In this document: positions 1-12,607 of the stretch, one piece after another
How positions within the stretch are numbered: position 1 is the stretch's first letter
Layout of the letters: the number at the start of each line of letters is the position of its first letter
Source of the DNA: Montifringilla adamsi
Taxonomy: Eukaryota; Chordata; Aves; Passeriformes; Passeridae
Reading direction: 5' to 3'
Assembly (NCBI GenBank): GCA_017590115.1
Contig: JAGGNK010007448.1
Coordinates: 9,154,815-9,218,814 of the forward strand
Length of the DNA stretch: 64,000 nucleotides
The notes under the pieces: generated by a model
What the model saw: the letters and a program-made list of their open reading frames with translations, nothing else
Databases searched by the model: none
Told to the model about the DNA's origin: nothing
Made by a program: the position numbers and the translations under genes

Positions 1-3000
1 TAGGGAGCACTGAGGACCCTCACCCAGCGTGGGCCCTCCTGAACTTTCAGCCTGGAGGCAGATGCAGCCCCCAGCTGTTGGTCAGGTGTGTTTTCCACCC
101 TCTGGCCAGAGGGAATCAGTCCCAAGGCTTAGCACAGTCAGAGGGAGACACAGGGATCAATATCAGATGGGTCTGTGGCCTTGAACTGATAAGCCAAGTA
201 AATGATGCTGATTGATACTGAAAGGCTCAGCTGTGAGGAAGCCAGGAATGGGTTTGCTCTTCACCCTTTAACTGAAGCTGTTCCCCACTTCTGGGAGCTT
301 CTAGCGTGCTCAGGAAGGTCAGAAACGTAAGGGCAGACTTTGAAAGTTATTCTGAGCAATTGACTATGAAAACAGAGCTGTTATTTATTCTCCTGCTAAA
401 ATTATTTGTGCAGCAAGTGAGACAGAGCGCAGTTGTATCGTGCCAGCCACCTTCGCTGGTTCTCAGCTGCAAATTAAAGTAAAAAAACCTAGAGCAACTT
501 CAGTTTAAGTGAATTTGTAAAACCTCTCCTCAGGATGAAAATAAGGAGTAAAAGCAGAAGTCTGTCTCTACAGATCTTCTCTGAAGCACCAGATCTGAAA
601 AGGGGCCTGTATTGGTAAAAGCTAACTGCTTTTAATCTATTGTAAGGCTGCACTCTTATGAAAAACCTTCTGGCTGAATGATACATTCACTTATGTTTAA
701 CCAGAAAATCCATTAGAGGCACAGAATAGATCTTCATTTCAGATTGCGTGAAAGGAAACCAAGGCTAAAACACCAAGAATATGTGGCAGAACTTTAAAAA
801 AAAGCTAAGTTAAGGAAACAAATTTAGGAATTCATACAAGTATGAAATGATTCAAAAGCCGAAGAAAGGCTGTCATGAAAATACAATATTTCTGATGACC
901 CATACGTTGTTCTGTAGTCCCTATTCAAATTGTCAAAGTTTTGGGAACACCACCCAGTGATTTGCTGGGACCTGTATAAGTTCTCCTGCATTCTTTTCCT
1001 GGGAGAAAATGCTGCCTTCGTGGACACATATGGGGAACAGCTCTTTCTAAGGGCCTTTCTCTAGTTCCTCTCTGGAGCTCCTGCATCATGAAGGGGGACT
1101 TGTGTCCTTAACACCTGAGCAGGCTGCACAGTTTGCTGCAAGGAGTAGCTGTGAGCTCAGGAAGATATCTGTAACAAACAACTTCTGTTTTTATATGGAG
1201 ACAAACATAATTACTTTCAGCTTAAGTGCCCTTCCTGCTTAAACTACTCACTTCATGTTGATTTAGGAGAATGGGTCTTACATGTCAAGTGCAAATGATA
1301 CTCCTTTGAGTGTCATCTTGATCTTGAGATCAAAATCATACTTCTCTTGGGTGAAAATGAGTGAGGTTTATTACAGGTTAAGTCTCACTGTTGCTACTCT
1401 TGTGTTAGTATGAGGTTCTGCTCTGTGGGAAGGAATTGGATCCTGTTCTAAATCCTCTGCATCTCCTCTGTGTTCATGCAGTGGGGTTTGTGTGCATGTT
1501 GGAAGGGATTGTCCCACCTGAAACTTTTGCTTCTCTTCTTTGGTTTCATTCAACAGCACAGCATCTTTTACTTTGTCCATCCTCACTTTTTTATAAAGGC
1601 AAATAACTTCCCATGTTTATTTGTAATATATCTATCAACAAAAATAAATGTTCTAAATGCATTTTATAAATCCTTATTTTAAAACATAAGGCAGAAGTTC
1701 CTGTGATTTTAGAGAAAAGCCAGCACAGATTTTGCGGTAAATCAGTTTGTGAGATTTGTCTAAAGCATTCTGTAACTCTGCAGTCAGTGCAACTCAACAT
1801 CTTTTCTCTTTGTTAAAGAGAAATGCTCAAATCCATTAGTTAATTCAAGCTGAATAAACTCTGTGGTGTGCCAAATACTATAAAAGGGAATATTGAATTG
1901 TTCCTTGGAATGGCCCCTAGGATCTGTCATGTCCATTCAATATTTTTTCACTAAGATGCAGATACGCTCCTGTGTCTTTATGAACCATCATAATGTGAGG
2001 TTAGTTCTGTATGACCAAGTAAGAATATGAGCCTGATGCTTGCTCAGCTGACAGCACTTGGTGAATCCAGTGATTGTGCTGTGAACTGCAAGGTCCTGAG
2101 TTCAGGTTCAGTTTGCTGGTGACACAGTTCTGTGTGTGGGTTTGGGTTTGTGACCTCCTACTGCAGCAGCTCGGAGCAATCCATTACCCTTGGAGTTATT
2201 CATGGCACTGCCACTTCAGCTCAGTCATGTGGCATTTCAGAATTACACAGAGTCCAGCTACAGGGCCTGGAGTGAAAGCAAACACGGGAGTGCAGGGGGT
2301 GTGCCTGGGACCCTGGGGTGCTGGGAGGCCTCCAGAGATGAATATTCACATTTATCTAACTGATAAGGCCCTATTATCATGTCTTTTTTTTTTTATTTGT
2401 AGAACAAATCCATCTTGGCTTGCTGCTTCTCCTTTGCCCATATTCTGCTCAGCCTGAGTGAGGGCACAAGACTTTTCCTCCAAAGCAGGACAAGGAACAG
2501 CAAGCAGCAGGTCTCTGGGGCAGTAATGCAGAGGCACTGGCAGCTCCGTGGTCTCAGCTGTTCCACTGGGAGGGAGGAGTTGCTCTGCAGCCTATCATTG
2601 CTAAGCACAGCTGCAGGGACACTTCACAGATATGATTTCTCCATATTTAATTTATGCTGCCTGTATTCAGATGGTGAAAGATCATCCAGGGAGGCCTTTT
2701 TGCCATTGGAATAGCAATGCCTTTTCTTTCCAGCCTTCTTTGTGCTTTTGGAAACTTCATGCTATTTTCTGTGACTGTGTGCTACCTTTATATAACCCAG
2801 GTAATATTTCACAAGCATTTCAATGGACAATGGTGCTGTCAAGGACTGTGGTGCTGCTTCTCACATTATATTGCTAAGCAACATACAATACAGCAGCATG
2901 ATACCTTCTGCAGTTGGTAAGGAGTCAAGCTCCAATATTCAGTAAAATTATTCTGATCTACTTTTCTGTTACACAAGAATCCACTCATTTCAGCACATAA

Positions 3001-6000
3001 AGATTTGTATAATTAGTAACAAAATCATACAAAAGTTAGACATTTTTGTGGATTTTTAAAAAAGAGTTATATGTATTTTTTTCCTAATTTCCCCCAGAGA
3101 AGGTGGTCTTAGCTATTTTGAGGTTGTGTGGATTTCACTGACTTTGTCATGATTTGCTTTTATCAAAGCACCAGTTAAATCAAATGCTTTGACTTTGAAG
3201 CAGGTTTGTTTGCTTACCTGCTTAAAATTACAGATGTGCTGGAATACCTCACTCAGAATGGACAAGCTTGAGGGCAGAGAGATGTCAAATCTCTGTTCAG
3301 ATCAACACAGATAGTTCATACCATCTACCTGAAATACAGTATTTGATAAGGTGGAATCTCACTTCTGTCATGCATTCCAACCTCCTCTATTTAAAGCCAA
3401 GTTAATGATGAATTTGAAAAGATCTGATCACTTTGTAAATTCACATCTGGCATTTCACAGTGGAGATCATTTCTGCCAGCTGATCTCATCTCTAGAGAAA
3501 TAGATGCATATTTTTGTTTATATTGATATTTTAAATAATTCAATAGGACCATCACTCCCAGTGTGAACCTCCTTTGAAGGGGTCTCTCTAAAGTATTTCA
3601 GTAGAAATACTGAAATACTGAGAGGAGAATTGTGGCTTTTGGAGGTTTAATGAAGCCTTTCCTGTGAGTTTTTCCCCACTGGCTTTCAGCAGCCATTAGC
3701 ACCAGTTCCACTTGCTGGCCCTGGGTAAGCAAAACTCTCATGTCATTGCTATCAAGGACTGTTTCAACATTTTATTCTCAGCATTAGCCACTGTGATAGG
3801 GATCAAAGGAGACTTTGTATTATTCATCTTTTATCTTAAAGGCTTGGAGCATGAGGTCAAAATCAGAGTTATTGTCAGTAATGAAATCACAAACTGTGCA
3901 ATATTGAGCAAGGCAGGATCAGCAAAACCAGTGATGTGGAACAGAAATGATTTAGGTGCTTCCAGGAGGAACTGCTGGGAACAGCTGGGCTGATGTGGTG
4001 GGAGGGAACGATTTGGGACTATGAGAATCTGTTTCACAAGGAAAAGCTTGATCCCCATGGAGGTGGTTTCCCCTGCCTGGGTGTGAGATGTGTGGGTGGG
4101 AATGCTGCTCCTCCAACAGCCAGAATGGTGCCAGGACCTCTCCTTTCTGTGGGCACCTGCTGTGCTGAGACTGCCTGGGACCCTCCCAGGCAAGGCCTGT
4201 GTCTGGGAAACTCACTTCTTCCACATGGATCTTTGTTTCCACATCCTAATTCTAAAAAGAGAGACTGAATTTTGGGGAGCTGTATACCTCTGGAGGGTAC
4301 TTAGCTCTCCAGGTGGCATTTGGAAGAAAATACAGGCTTTGAGGATAATAACAGTGGGTAGGGGGTGAGGCAGAGCAGCTCAGTGTGTGAGAAATGGTCT
4401 TCACTGGAACAAGAGCACAGTAAACAGATTGGCTGATAATGCTGAATACCAGACAATTTCCTTTTAAATTAGCAGATGGGAGGGAAAGGAATATAAAAGG
4501 AAGTAAAAGAAAAAGAGAAGCTAATGATGAATGTTGAACAGGAACAAAATGTTGCCAAGACATCACGAGAGAATGAAGAATTGATGAAGAAAGGGAAATT
4601 AATTTGGTGCTTGGTACAGGAACTCAAAGAGCTTTGAAACCCCAGCTCCAGTGTCTGAGGAGGGCTTTACAGGATCCTGGGACAGATGTGTTTTACTGAC
4701 ATGCCCCTTGTGGCTGCAGAGTTGGACGCGGGAAGGATTTAGTGCTGATGATAAAAACCTGCAGCAGAAGAGAAGCCCAAGAGGGGATCTCATAGTCTGT
4801 GCAGCCTGAAAGGCATTTCTGAGCATCAGGCAAAGCCAGTTTCATCTGACACTAAAATTATTCTATCAAGTGATGGGAACTGATTATAGAAATTTGTTGT
4901 ATCTCCTTGTCAGAATAAGAAGGCAAATGAGGACACAGCTAAATCAGATAAAAGTAGGCTGCCAAAAAGGAGGAGGAAAAAAAGTACTTTTAATTCTTCC
5001 AACCATTCTAATAATTTCAGTTAGAACAAAGCTGGGAGATTGGAGAGTCTGGGGATGCTAATATTGCCTAGGGAGAGGTGGACACACACGTCTGAACAAA
5101 CAGCATCAGCAGCTGAGTTTAAAACAGTTAAACACTGCAGCAAGTCAGACTTGATACAGAAAATGAGTTAATGAAAAGATGAGAAAGCTGAAGCACCTTA
5201 CTGGAGTTTCTAGAGGAGATGAGACATACAGGAAGATCAGTTATAAAACCCAGCATGTTCCACCAGGAAAGGGGGGCTAGAATGAGTGGGTAAAATAAGC
5301 AGAGACAGAATGCCTCAATGTGGAAATCCAACTGTATCAATCACCCACATACACAGAAAGAGGAACTTGTATATTTAATTTGGGTTTAAGTAGGCTAAAA
5401 GGGTTTTCTTTAGTTTCTTGTCTTTGTAGCTGTATTGCCTAAAATGCTGTAAGTAAATGTTAATTCGGTTTGACCTTCACCTCTGCTGAGCTAAGAAGTA
5501 TTTCAAGGTAAATGGGTGAAGCATCCCTCACCTGAGGGCTGATCTGTGGTGGAAGGATGAATCAAGAGGCTGGGATTCCTGAACAACTGTTTTAGATTCC
5601 CAAAATACTCTGTAGGAAAGACAAAGGATAAGCCTCACCTGGACTAACTGGAGAAGTATCATAGGAGTCAGAAAAGGAAGTGCAGGGTCGATGATAGATT
5701 AGTCAGGATTTTTTGTTCATCAGCATAATGAATAGGAGGTCTGAACCTCCCAAGGATGCCAAGATGAGCATTTATTTTCTGTCTTTTCACCTTATGTTTC
5801 CTCTTCCTGTTGATTTCAGTGAAGTTTTGCATTTTCTACCCAAGTCTGAAATGAGATTTGCTGGAAGTACTTTACACCCACACCAATATCTCAACAATTC
5901 TATGGAAACTGGATTAAAACTGGTTTCTCTGTCAGGTATTTCGATCTGTTTCTGAGGGCTTGGCTCAGGCAGAGCTAATTGAGTAAGAACAGAGACTGTG

Positions 6001-8720
6001 TTCTCATACTTTTATTCTGCCTAAAGCAAGGCAGAATATTGAAAAGTGAATGTGAAACCAGAAGTTACTGGACAAGAAAAAGGAAGACTGACAGTAATAT
6101 CCCAAAAAGAGACATTATAAGCTTTTTTTTTTGAACCAGAAACAGATTAAAAACCCTAAGAAAGAATAAGCCATCATTTATCTTGGGTTTCACTTTCTAA
6201 GTGACAGCAACAAACAAAAGTTAGCTCAAAACCTTTGCATTTTGCTATGGGAGGTTCACATAACGCAGGAACCCATATGGAGTAATTTAGCCTCAAAAAG
6301 CCGGTGAAATGAAGGGGCTGCTTGATCTGGAAGGACAACAATTGGCTGAATCTCTAAACTGAAAGGGAAAGAAGGAGGGAAAGACAGGAAACAATAAATG
6401 AAGGCAGAGAAGGAGCAGGCTCAGAGCAGACAGACTGAGAGCCTTTGAGGGCTCACACTACGTTTTAATGCAGCAGCTTTGTTCACGTGCCTAAACAATA
6501 TCTGAAATTTTTTCTCCTTTCTAAGTTCCATGTATTTCTGGAGAGAACTTGGAAATGGAAATGGAAATGGTCCAGCATTTCTATACTGTAACTATGGATC
6601 TATGTGAATAATCTACTGTTCTGTGGACATCAAGATTTCAGAGGATCTGGGTGTCAGTTTTTTCCCTCATTTACACGGAGTATGACACTGGCCATACCTG
6701 GAAGAGGGAAGAAAAGATGATATTCAGTATGCAAAAAGATTTATAAATGCTACACCAGGGCTACTTTTCATGCAGGCATTATTGAGGATTTAGTAGTTTA
6801 CTTAGATTTTATTTCTTTTAGCCTGCACCTTCACAGAAACATCAGGTGGAATTTCTTCCCATGTTTCAAGAGTCTGCATGAGATTTCCCCCATGCTGCTG
6901 TGCAGTAAGATCCCTTCAGAGCTCCAGTCATTATGAATTTAGCTTGGTGCAAGAAGGAAGGATGAGTAAATTTCAATGTAGTCTACATTTGTAAGCTACT
7001 GACCCAATGTTTGGATATCCTCAGGATCCTGGTTAAGTATCCAAACACTGATCCCAGGGCATCCGGAACGTGAGCAAAGCTTTGCAGAGTTTTTCAAAAG
7101 AGCTGAGAAAACAGTAAATGCTTCTTGTTCCTGTTTCTAGGAGACAACTGCAGGAACATAGTGAGGAATCTGTAGAGTCAGCTCAGATGGAATCTCAGCA
7201 GACAGCTCGGTAAATTGGGCACAGAACTCTGGGTGTTGCAGACCTTTTGTTATTTCTGCCCAGGAGTCAGTTTAGTTTTATTTTCCACCATTAAACTGCC
7301 AGTAGGGTTTTACTAAAGAAGCCCAAAGACACTTTCCTCAGTCTACAGTTTACAGTAGCAGGAGGTGATGTTATGTTCTAGTGACCCTGAAATAATGTCC
7401 TGATGTTATTATCAATTTCTGGGGTCTTTAAAATATTGACTGCATTTGATTGTTGGCATTTTTCACAGTAGAATATTTAATGTGTGCTCCTTTCATAGCA
7501 GTAGTTGTATTTTCTATAATTACTATGGAGTCTGTAACTCTGAAGCATTTTGTTGTTTTCTTTTCTCTAGAATTTTGTTTGTTAATGATTACAAGATTTA
7601 GTAGTTTGTGGCAGAGATTTAAATAGAGATAAAAGGCTCAGTCTGTTCAGCAAATGGCTTCTGAAGGCAAAGGGGGTTCAGGAAGGGCCGTGTTTTGGGC
7701 ATGTACCAGACACAGAACTGCTCTTCCAGCAGAGACCATGCTGATACACCAAACTCCTAATGGTTCACAGCACAGAGAGCACTGAGGGAAGGTGTGACAG
7801 GAGCCAGTCCTTGGACTGATTTCCTGGGGAATGTCTTTCACATTGCCTCTTTCTCCAACACCGATCTTGCAGCTTTTCACACTCCATTTAATCATTACAC
7901 CTTTTTTTTTGCACATGGTTTTTCCCTGTGGTGGAGCTTTGCTGAGTTCTGGATGAAAAGTTACCACCTCAGATGTGTGATTAGAGCATCACCTTCTTCT
8001 GAAAATTAAGATAAAAGCCTGCTGACTTAATAGCAGGAGCATTTGCACAGATAGAATCTTCATAGCTGGGGCTGCTCTGCAACTGGGGCCTCCTGAAGAT
8101 CCCAGTAATATTTAACTTCTCTAAATGAAATTCTTCTCCCCCAGTATGAAGTAACCAAGGCTGCATCATTTCCATTTGTGCCTGTGACATATTCAAGCAC
8201 ATTTCTAAGAGCTGTAGTTCAGCTCAAGCAGCAAAGCAGCACAAAAGGGCTTTGGCATGAGCTTCTGGAGTCGGATGATCCCTGCACTTGCTGTCCAGGG
8301 CAAGATAAGCTGCATCTCAATGGAAACAGCCCCAGCCATGAGCAGTGACTTTGAAAATGTGCCAGGTAAAGCCAAAGAAACTGAAGCTGGTTACTGGGTA
8401 TGAATTGTTATTCAGCCCTCACAAAAGAGGAGGCTTTGACAACACCCCCGGTAACCTTGGCAAAGGGTTTTGTTAAGCAGGTCTGTGCCTCGCTGGCTTT
8501 TCAACCCTCAGGCATTGATTGCTCCCTCCTACATGGGAATTTGTGTTCCGGGAGGGGCTGGGTGGTGGCAGCAGCTGGGGCACCACGCTGGGCCTTCGCT
8601 CCGCTCCCAAGAGCCGCCGCCAGGGAATGGAGCCCCCTCTGCTCTCAGGGAAAAGCAGCTGGAACTGCCCTCACTCCTTCCTGCAGAGCCAGCCTCAAGG
8701 GTTCTCATGGCTCCTCGGAG
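1..8720. other. Upstream flank, no supportable gene
   Basis: I see no exon, RNA gene or complete mobile element here. Open frames are short (up to about 136 codons), overlap on both strands and match no family I recognise. Minor structure consists of a T11 run at 2384-2394, a short GGAAAT tandem at 6551-6570 (a little over three copies) and a 10-bp inverted repeat at 7008-7017 / 7038-7047. A GC-richer patch at about 8550-8640 carries several CpGs but has no splice or promoter signal I can defend. Exons of a neighbouring gene, or untranslated DAB2IP exons, could be hidden here and would not be visible without alignment. Confidence 0.6.
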
Positions 8721-8800
8721 AGTCACAGAATCCTGGAGTCATTGAGGGTGCCTTTAAGATCAACAAGTCCAGCTTGGGTTTCTCCCATAGTGGGACACTG
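8721..8800 (-). mobile_element. CR1-like LINE 3'-end fragment
   Basis: The + strand reads AGTCACAGAATCC, then a stretch containing CCTTTAAGATCAACAAGTCC. This resembles the reverse complement of the well-known avian CR1 3' end (ggactagatgatctttaaaggtcccttccaacc... followed by attctatgatt). The element is therefore on the minus strand and is a short, diverged scrap with no reverse transcriptase left. Identification is from memory of the CR1 consensus, without a repeat search. Confidence 0.7.
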
Positions 8801-11800
8801 CTGAGGATGATGAGTTGTCTTCTGGATGAATGGAATATTATTTTGAAGAATGGAGTGTTGTTCTCGCAATGTCTCTTGGCTGCACTTGTTTATACAATAT
8901 TTCTACCTACTTTTTCTGGAGATCTTTAGGCACCTGGTAGAAAAGAAAACAGGCTTTTTATAGACTCTGCTGGCTGTGTTCTATTGCCACTATACATGAA
9001 GTGGGAAAACCTGGTCCAAACAGACCTACAAAGGAAACCCTTTCCCCTGAAACAAATTCAAGACCAGTTATATCACCACATTACACTGCAAACTTAGACT
9101 ATTGCTTAATCTGGAAATAAACAATTACTTCATGATAAAGATTCAGTGCTGATCTGTGTGGCTGATAAAAGAGATATGAGGTGATTTACCCCAAGCTTTA
9201 CAGCAAACCAGAAGCAGGGGTCATCTTTCTTGTTTACAATTCCATGTTATGGTGTAAAATAAATGCCAATGTGAGTGATGATTCCATCTGTTAGGAAAAG
9301 ACATAGGAGTTAGGAAGTAGCAGCTCCCAGTTCCTCCAGTGTAGTCTGACATATTGAGCACGACTGGAGCCTGGGACATAAAAGATGCTGAAGCAAACAT
9401 CGTGCAGCCATTAGGCAATTAGATAGAAGTTCTTTTTGTCTCCAAAGCAGCTACTGAGGGGAATGCAGAGATGCTCTGATTAGACAGTAACAGAAGACGT
9501 TTAATTTCCATTTCCATCCAACAATTTCTAAATTCCTTCCTTGAAGAGTCAGCTTTCCAAAACTCTCCATTTTGTGTTCCACTTAACCTCATGGGTATTA
9601 CAGAGAACATGCTCGCTGGACTTCTCTTGCCACGCTCATTAGTTCAGTGTGCTTGGCTCATTTCCTAGGATTTGGTCTAGCACAGCCTCTGACCATCCAG
9701 CCATTTGTCTGAAAATCATTTCCCTCTTCACTTCTGCAGTTTTCCTTTCAATGCCTGAGCAATTAAAATCCCGAGTGATCAAAGCCCTGGTCTTCCAACT
9801 GTCCCTTGTTTTTCACAATCATGGCATGAGCTCCTTTGCCTCGCTGCATGAGCTGAGCTCAGACAAAGAAGGTATGACAATTGCTCAATTGTTAGGAATT
9901 GTGAAGAGTCTTAGCCAAAATATTGACATCATTCTGACTTGCACATTAAGAATTAATTTTTACTAGGTCTCTAGCTAGAGATTAGCAAATAATTTTTATG
10001 TCATTAAAATCAAATTGGTTGTCACAAAAAATCATTGAGGTCTAAACAACTATTGCTTTTCACTTTCCTGTCTTGATTTCATGATTTTAGCTGTTCTGTG
10101 GTATTCCTGTATTATTTCTGACTCTCCACAAGGAAAGACTTCACAGGTGTTTATTCTTTTCTGGCTCTAAATTGTCTCTATTATGTATATGCAGCATCTG
10201 TTTCATGGCAGAATACAAATTGTTTCTCTGTATATAATTTGTCTTGACTCAGATGTACCTTGCAGAGCTATGGGCTCCTTTATGTTGACAGTCCTGATTC
10301 TCCAGGCATTTTTAGTCCCTTGTGATCGAGGAGTCAGTGAGTCACAGCCTGTGTTTGTACATCCCCACATCCTGGGGTACAGAACAGGCAGATGATACCT
10401 GCTCAGGCCTCCTCACCCCCAAAAGGTCTCCAAATCCCTTCCATACCCATTTTTGACAGCCCGGAGGGATGCAACGTGTCAGTCAGAAGTTAAGACACCT
10501 TTTTCCATCAGGCACTGCTCCTGGCCCGTGGACATGACCCAGAGCAGGTGGAGCACTGCTGACAGGCTGTGCCGTGTGCCTGCAGTCCCGAGTAGGTGTT
10601 TTTGTGGGGAAGGTGGAAAGAGGGAGGTTTTTTTGTTTTGTCAGCGAGTGGGAGAAGTATTGAAGTTGTAAAGAACATCGGGAGCGTAGGGTGCGAGGGG
10701 GGAGAATAGAGGGTTTGCAGCACTGTAATTTCCCCCAGGGCAGAGATCTCAGAACAGTATTTAACAGGCTATAGACTGTGCAATACTTAAAACAAATAGA
10801 TGGAAATGAGTCTTTCTTCTATTAATACGGCCTAGCCCTCAGGAACAGTGCTAAAATGGGTTTGCAAGGCACAATTACCGCAGAATCCTGTCAGGCTGCT
10901 GTTCATTCCTCCAGGCAGAGCTCCGTGTTTTGCTGCCTTCAGCCAGCCATTCATTTGTCCGCCCACAGCCCGGAGCCCCCGGCGGCAGCGGGGAGCTCCA
11001 GAGCCGCTTCCCCGGCTCTGGGAAGGGGGAGCTGCTGGGGCAGGAGCCATACCCCGGGCCCAAAACAGCAGCCCCTGCCTGCCTCAGTGCTCTGGCACCA
11101 GCCACGGCAGCCCCAAAGTGCGCTCAGGCTGCTCTAGGTGCTTAGAGCCATTCTTGCCTTGGGTTCTGTGAAAAATATTCTTTTGAAACGAGGTATGTCT
11201 TAATGCCTTAGCTGGAGTGTAGAGGAAAGAGTTTGAATTGTGAGTTCAAGGTAAAATTTATCCTGAAAGCTAGATTTGAAGGATTATTTCAGGATTGTTG
11301 TAACAGCAATATGAATTTAGCTTTCGGAGGCACAGCTCGGTTTAGAGTTGCACTTTGATAGATTTTTCTGTTATTTTGTGGACTTGTCTTCAGAGAAAAT
11401 GAAATTTTTATTTCTCAGCCAGATGGTGGAGTCTTCTTCCTCAGCCCTTGTACTGTATCATTTATCCAAGGAGTTCAAAGCATGTAAAGCTGGGAGGTTT
11501 CAGCTCCTTTCCTGTGAGCTAAGATATATTTCAATGTCACTATCACAGAAGATTGAGGCACAGGGAGCAGTTGTGAATTACGAGAGGTCTCGAGGAGGTA
11601 GTGGCAGTCCAAGGAGCAGAGTGAAGGTGACCTGACTTGCAGTGCTGCGATCTGGCTGTCAGCTGATACGGGCTCTGTGGAGGGACTCTGGTGTCATTTA
11701 CCATCCGAGTCCAGCCAAGCTGGGGCTCGTCCTTCAGCTCCTTTGCAGGAGCTTTTCCAACGCCAGCCTAGCAGCAGCCCTGGCTTGGCAGAGCAGGGAA

Positions 11801-11959
11801 ATGCAGGACAAGGTCCCCAGCCAAAGGCTGCTGCTGCAGCAAGTTCCGAGTGCCCGGCACAGAGTCCCAGAGCTGCCTCCCAGTTAGGCACGGGCTGGGC
11901 TATTCATTCTGCAAACAGCCTCCTTCCTCTCCATGCCAGCCCGAGGGACACGGGGGAAT
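8801..11959. other. Upstream flank with one GC-rich patch
   Basis: There is no supportable coding exon. The most distinctive part is 10960-11060, which is GC-rich with several CpGs (around CCCCCGGCGGCAGCGGGG and a second cluster near 11010). It lies about 1 kb upstream of the distal DAB2IP first exon and could be an upstream promoter-proximal element, but nothing in the sequence proves this. Open frames overlapping it on both strands (up to 107 codons) look like a by-product of the local GC content. Confidence 0.55.
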
Positions 11960-11971
11960 GGCAGAGTTTAT

Positions 11972-12050
11972 TATAAACTGAGTGGAGGAACAGACTATTG
12001 CTGGAGGAGATCCAGGGTTATAAAAGATTGGAGCGGGGAGGGGGAGGAGG
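11972..12050 (+). promoter_or_regulatory. Candidate TATA-type promoter of the distal DAB2IP isoform
   Basis: Two TATA-like boxes point toward the distal first exon: TATAAA at 11972-11977 and the better TATAAAAG at 12019-12026. The latter is followed by a G-rich stretch (GGAGCGGGGAGGGGGAGG). A start site about 25-30 bases downstream of the second box would give a 5' leader of about 520 bases before the ATG at 12568. The leader contains short upstream ORFs, for example a two-codon one (ATG CAT TAA) at 12356-12364. Promoter function is inferred from motif and position only. Confidence 0.45.
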
Positions 12051-12567
12051 AGGGAACAGGACATAATTTGTGTTTGTGCGTGAGGGGGTGCAGACTTTTG
12101 GTTTCAGCCAGGCATTCCCCAAACCCTCAGGACCTCTGCCTGCTTTTGGTGGGATTTTGTGCAGTGCATCCCGTGCTGTGTCAAAGCCCACTTACTTTTT
12201 ATTGTATCAATCATCCTCTTAATGCAGCACCACGACTCGGAGAACGCTTGCAGGTCCTGTTCTGAATGAGCTGCGCTTGCTGCCAGCTCAGCCTAGTTAC
12301 TGCTGTAACTTAGTCTGGGGGATGGGAGAAAAAGGTTGCTGCTACTTTAAATATAATGCATTAAGAGGATGCTGGAAAAAGGCCTGCATGCTGTAATACC
12401 CAGCCATCGAGTTGGAAAAGGAGCCAGATGTAATACAAAAGAAGAAACACAGCCTCTTATGGATGCTGCACTAATTCATAAATCAGGTGAATCAGCTTAG
12501 GCAACTGCTGTGTTTTTATGCCTCTGCTGCATGGAGAACTGCATGTTGGATGCTTTTATTTGAAGTA

Positions 12568-12607
12568 ATGGAACCAGATAATCCTTTGGACCAGGACAAC
12601 TCCAATG
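12568..12607 (+). CDS. DAB2IP: DAB2IP distal alternative first coding exon (acidic N-terminus)
   Basis: The exon encodes 13 residues, MEPDNPLDQDNSN, plus the first base of a split codon, followed by a strong donor (G|GTAAGA) at 12608. From memory, a human DAB2IP isoform starts MEPDSLLDQDDSY and then continues ESPQERPG. The match is 9 of 13 residues, with identical length and identical phase 1 at the junction. Joined to the exon at 59378 the split codon is GAG (Glu), as in human. The ATG has a good context (G at -3, G at +4). An in-frame ATG at 12550 would add six residues (MLLFEV) but has T at -3 and no counterpart in the human N-terminus I recall. The first in-frame stop upstream is TAA at 12472. 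The segment is acidic (one Glu, three Asp, no basic residue). DAB2IP is a cytosolic Ras GTPase-activating protein that also scaffolds ASK1/TNF and Reelin-Dab signalling; its catalytic domains lie outside the window. Confidence 0.88.
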
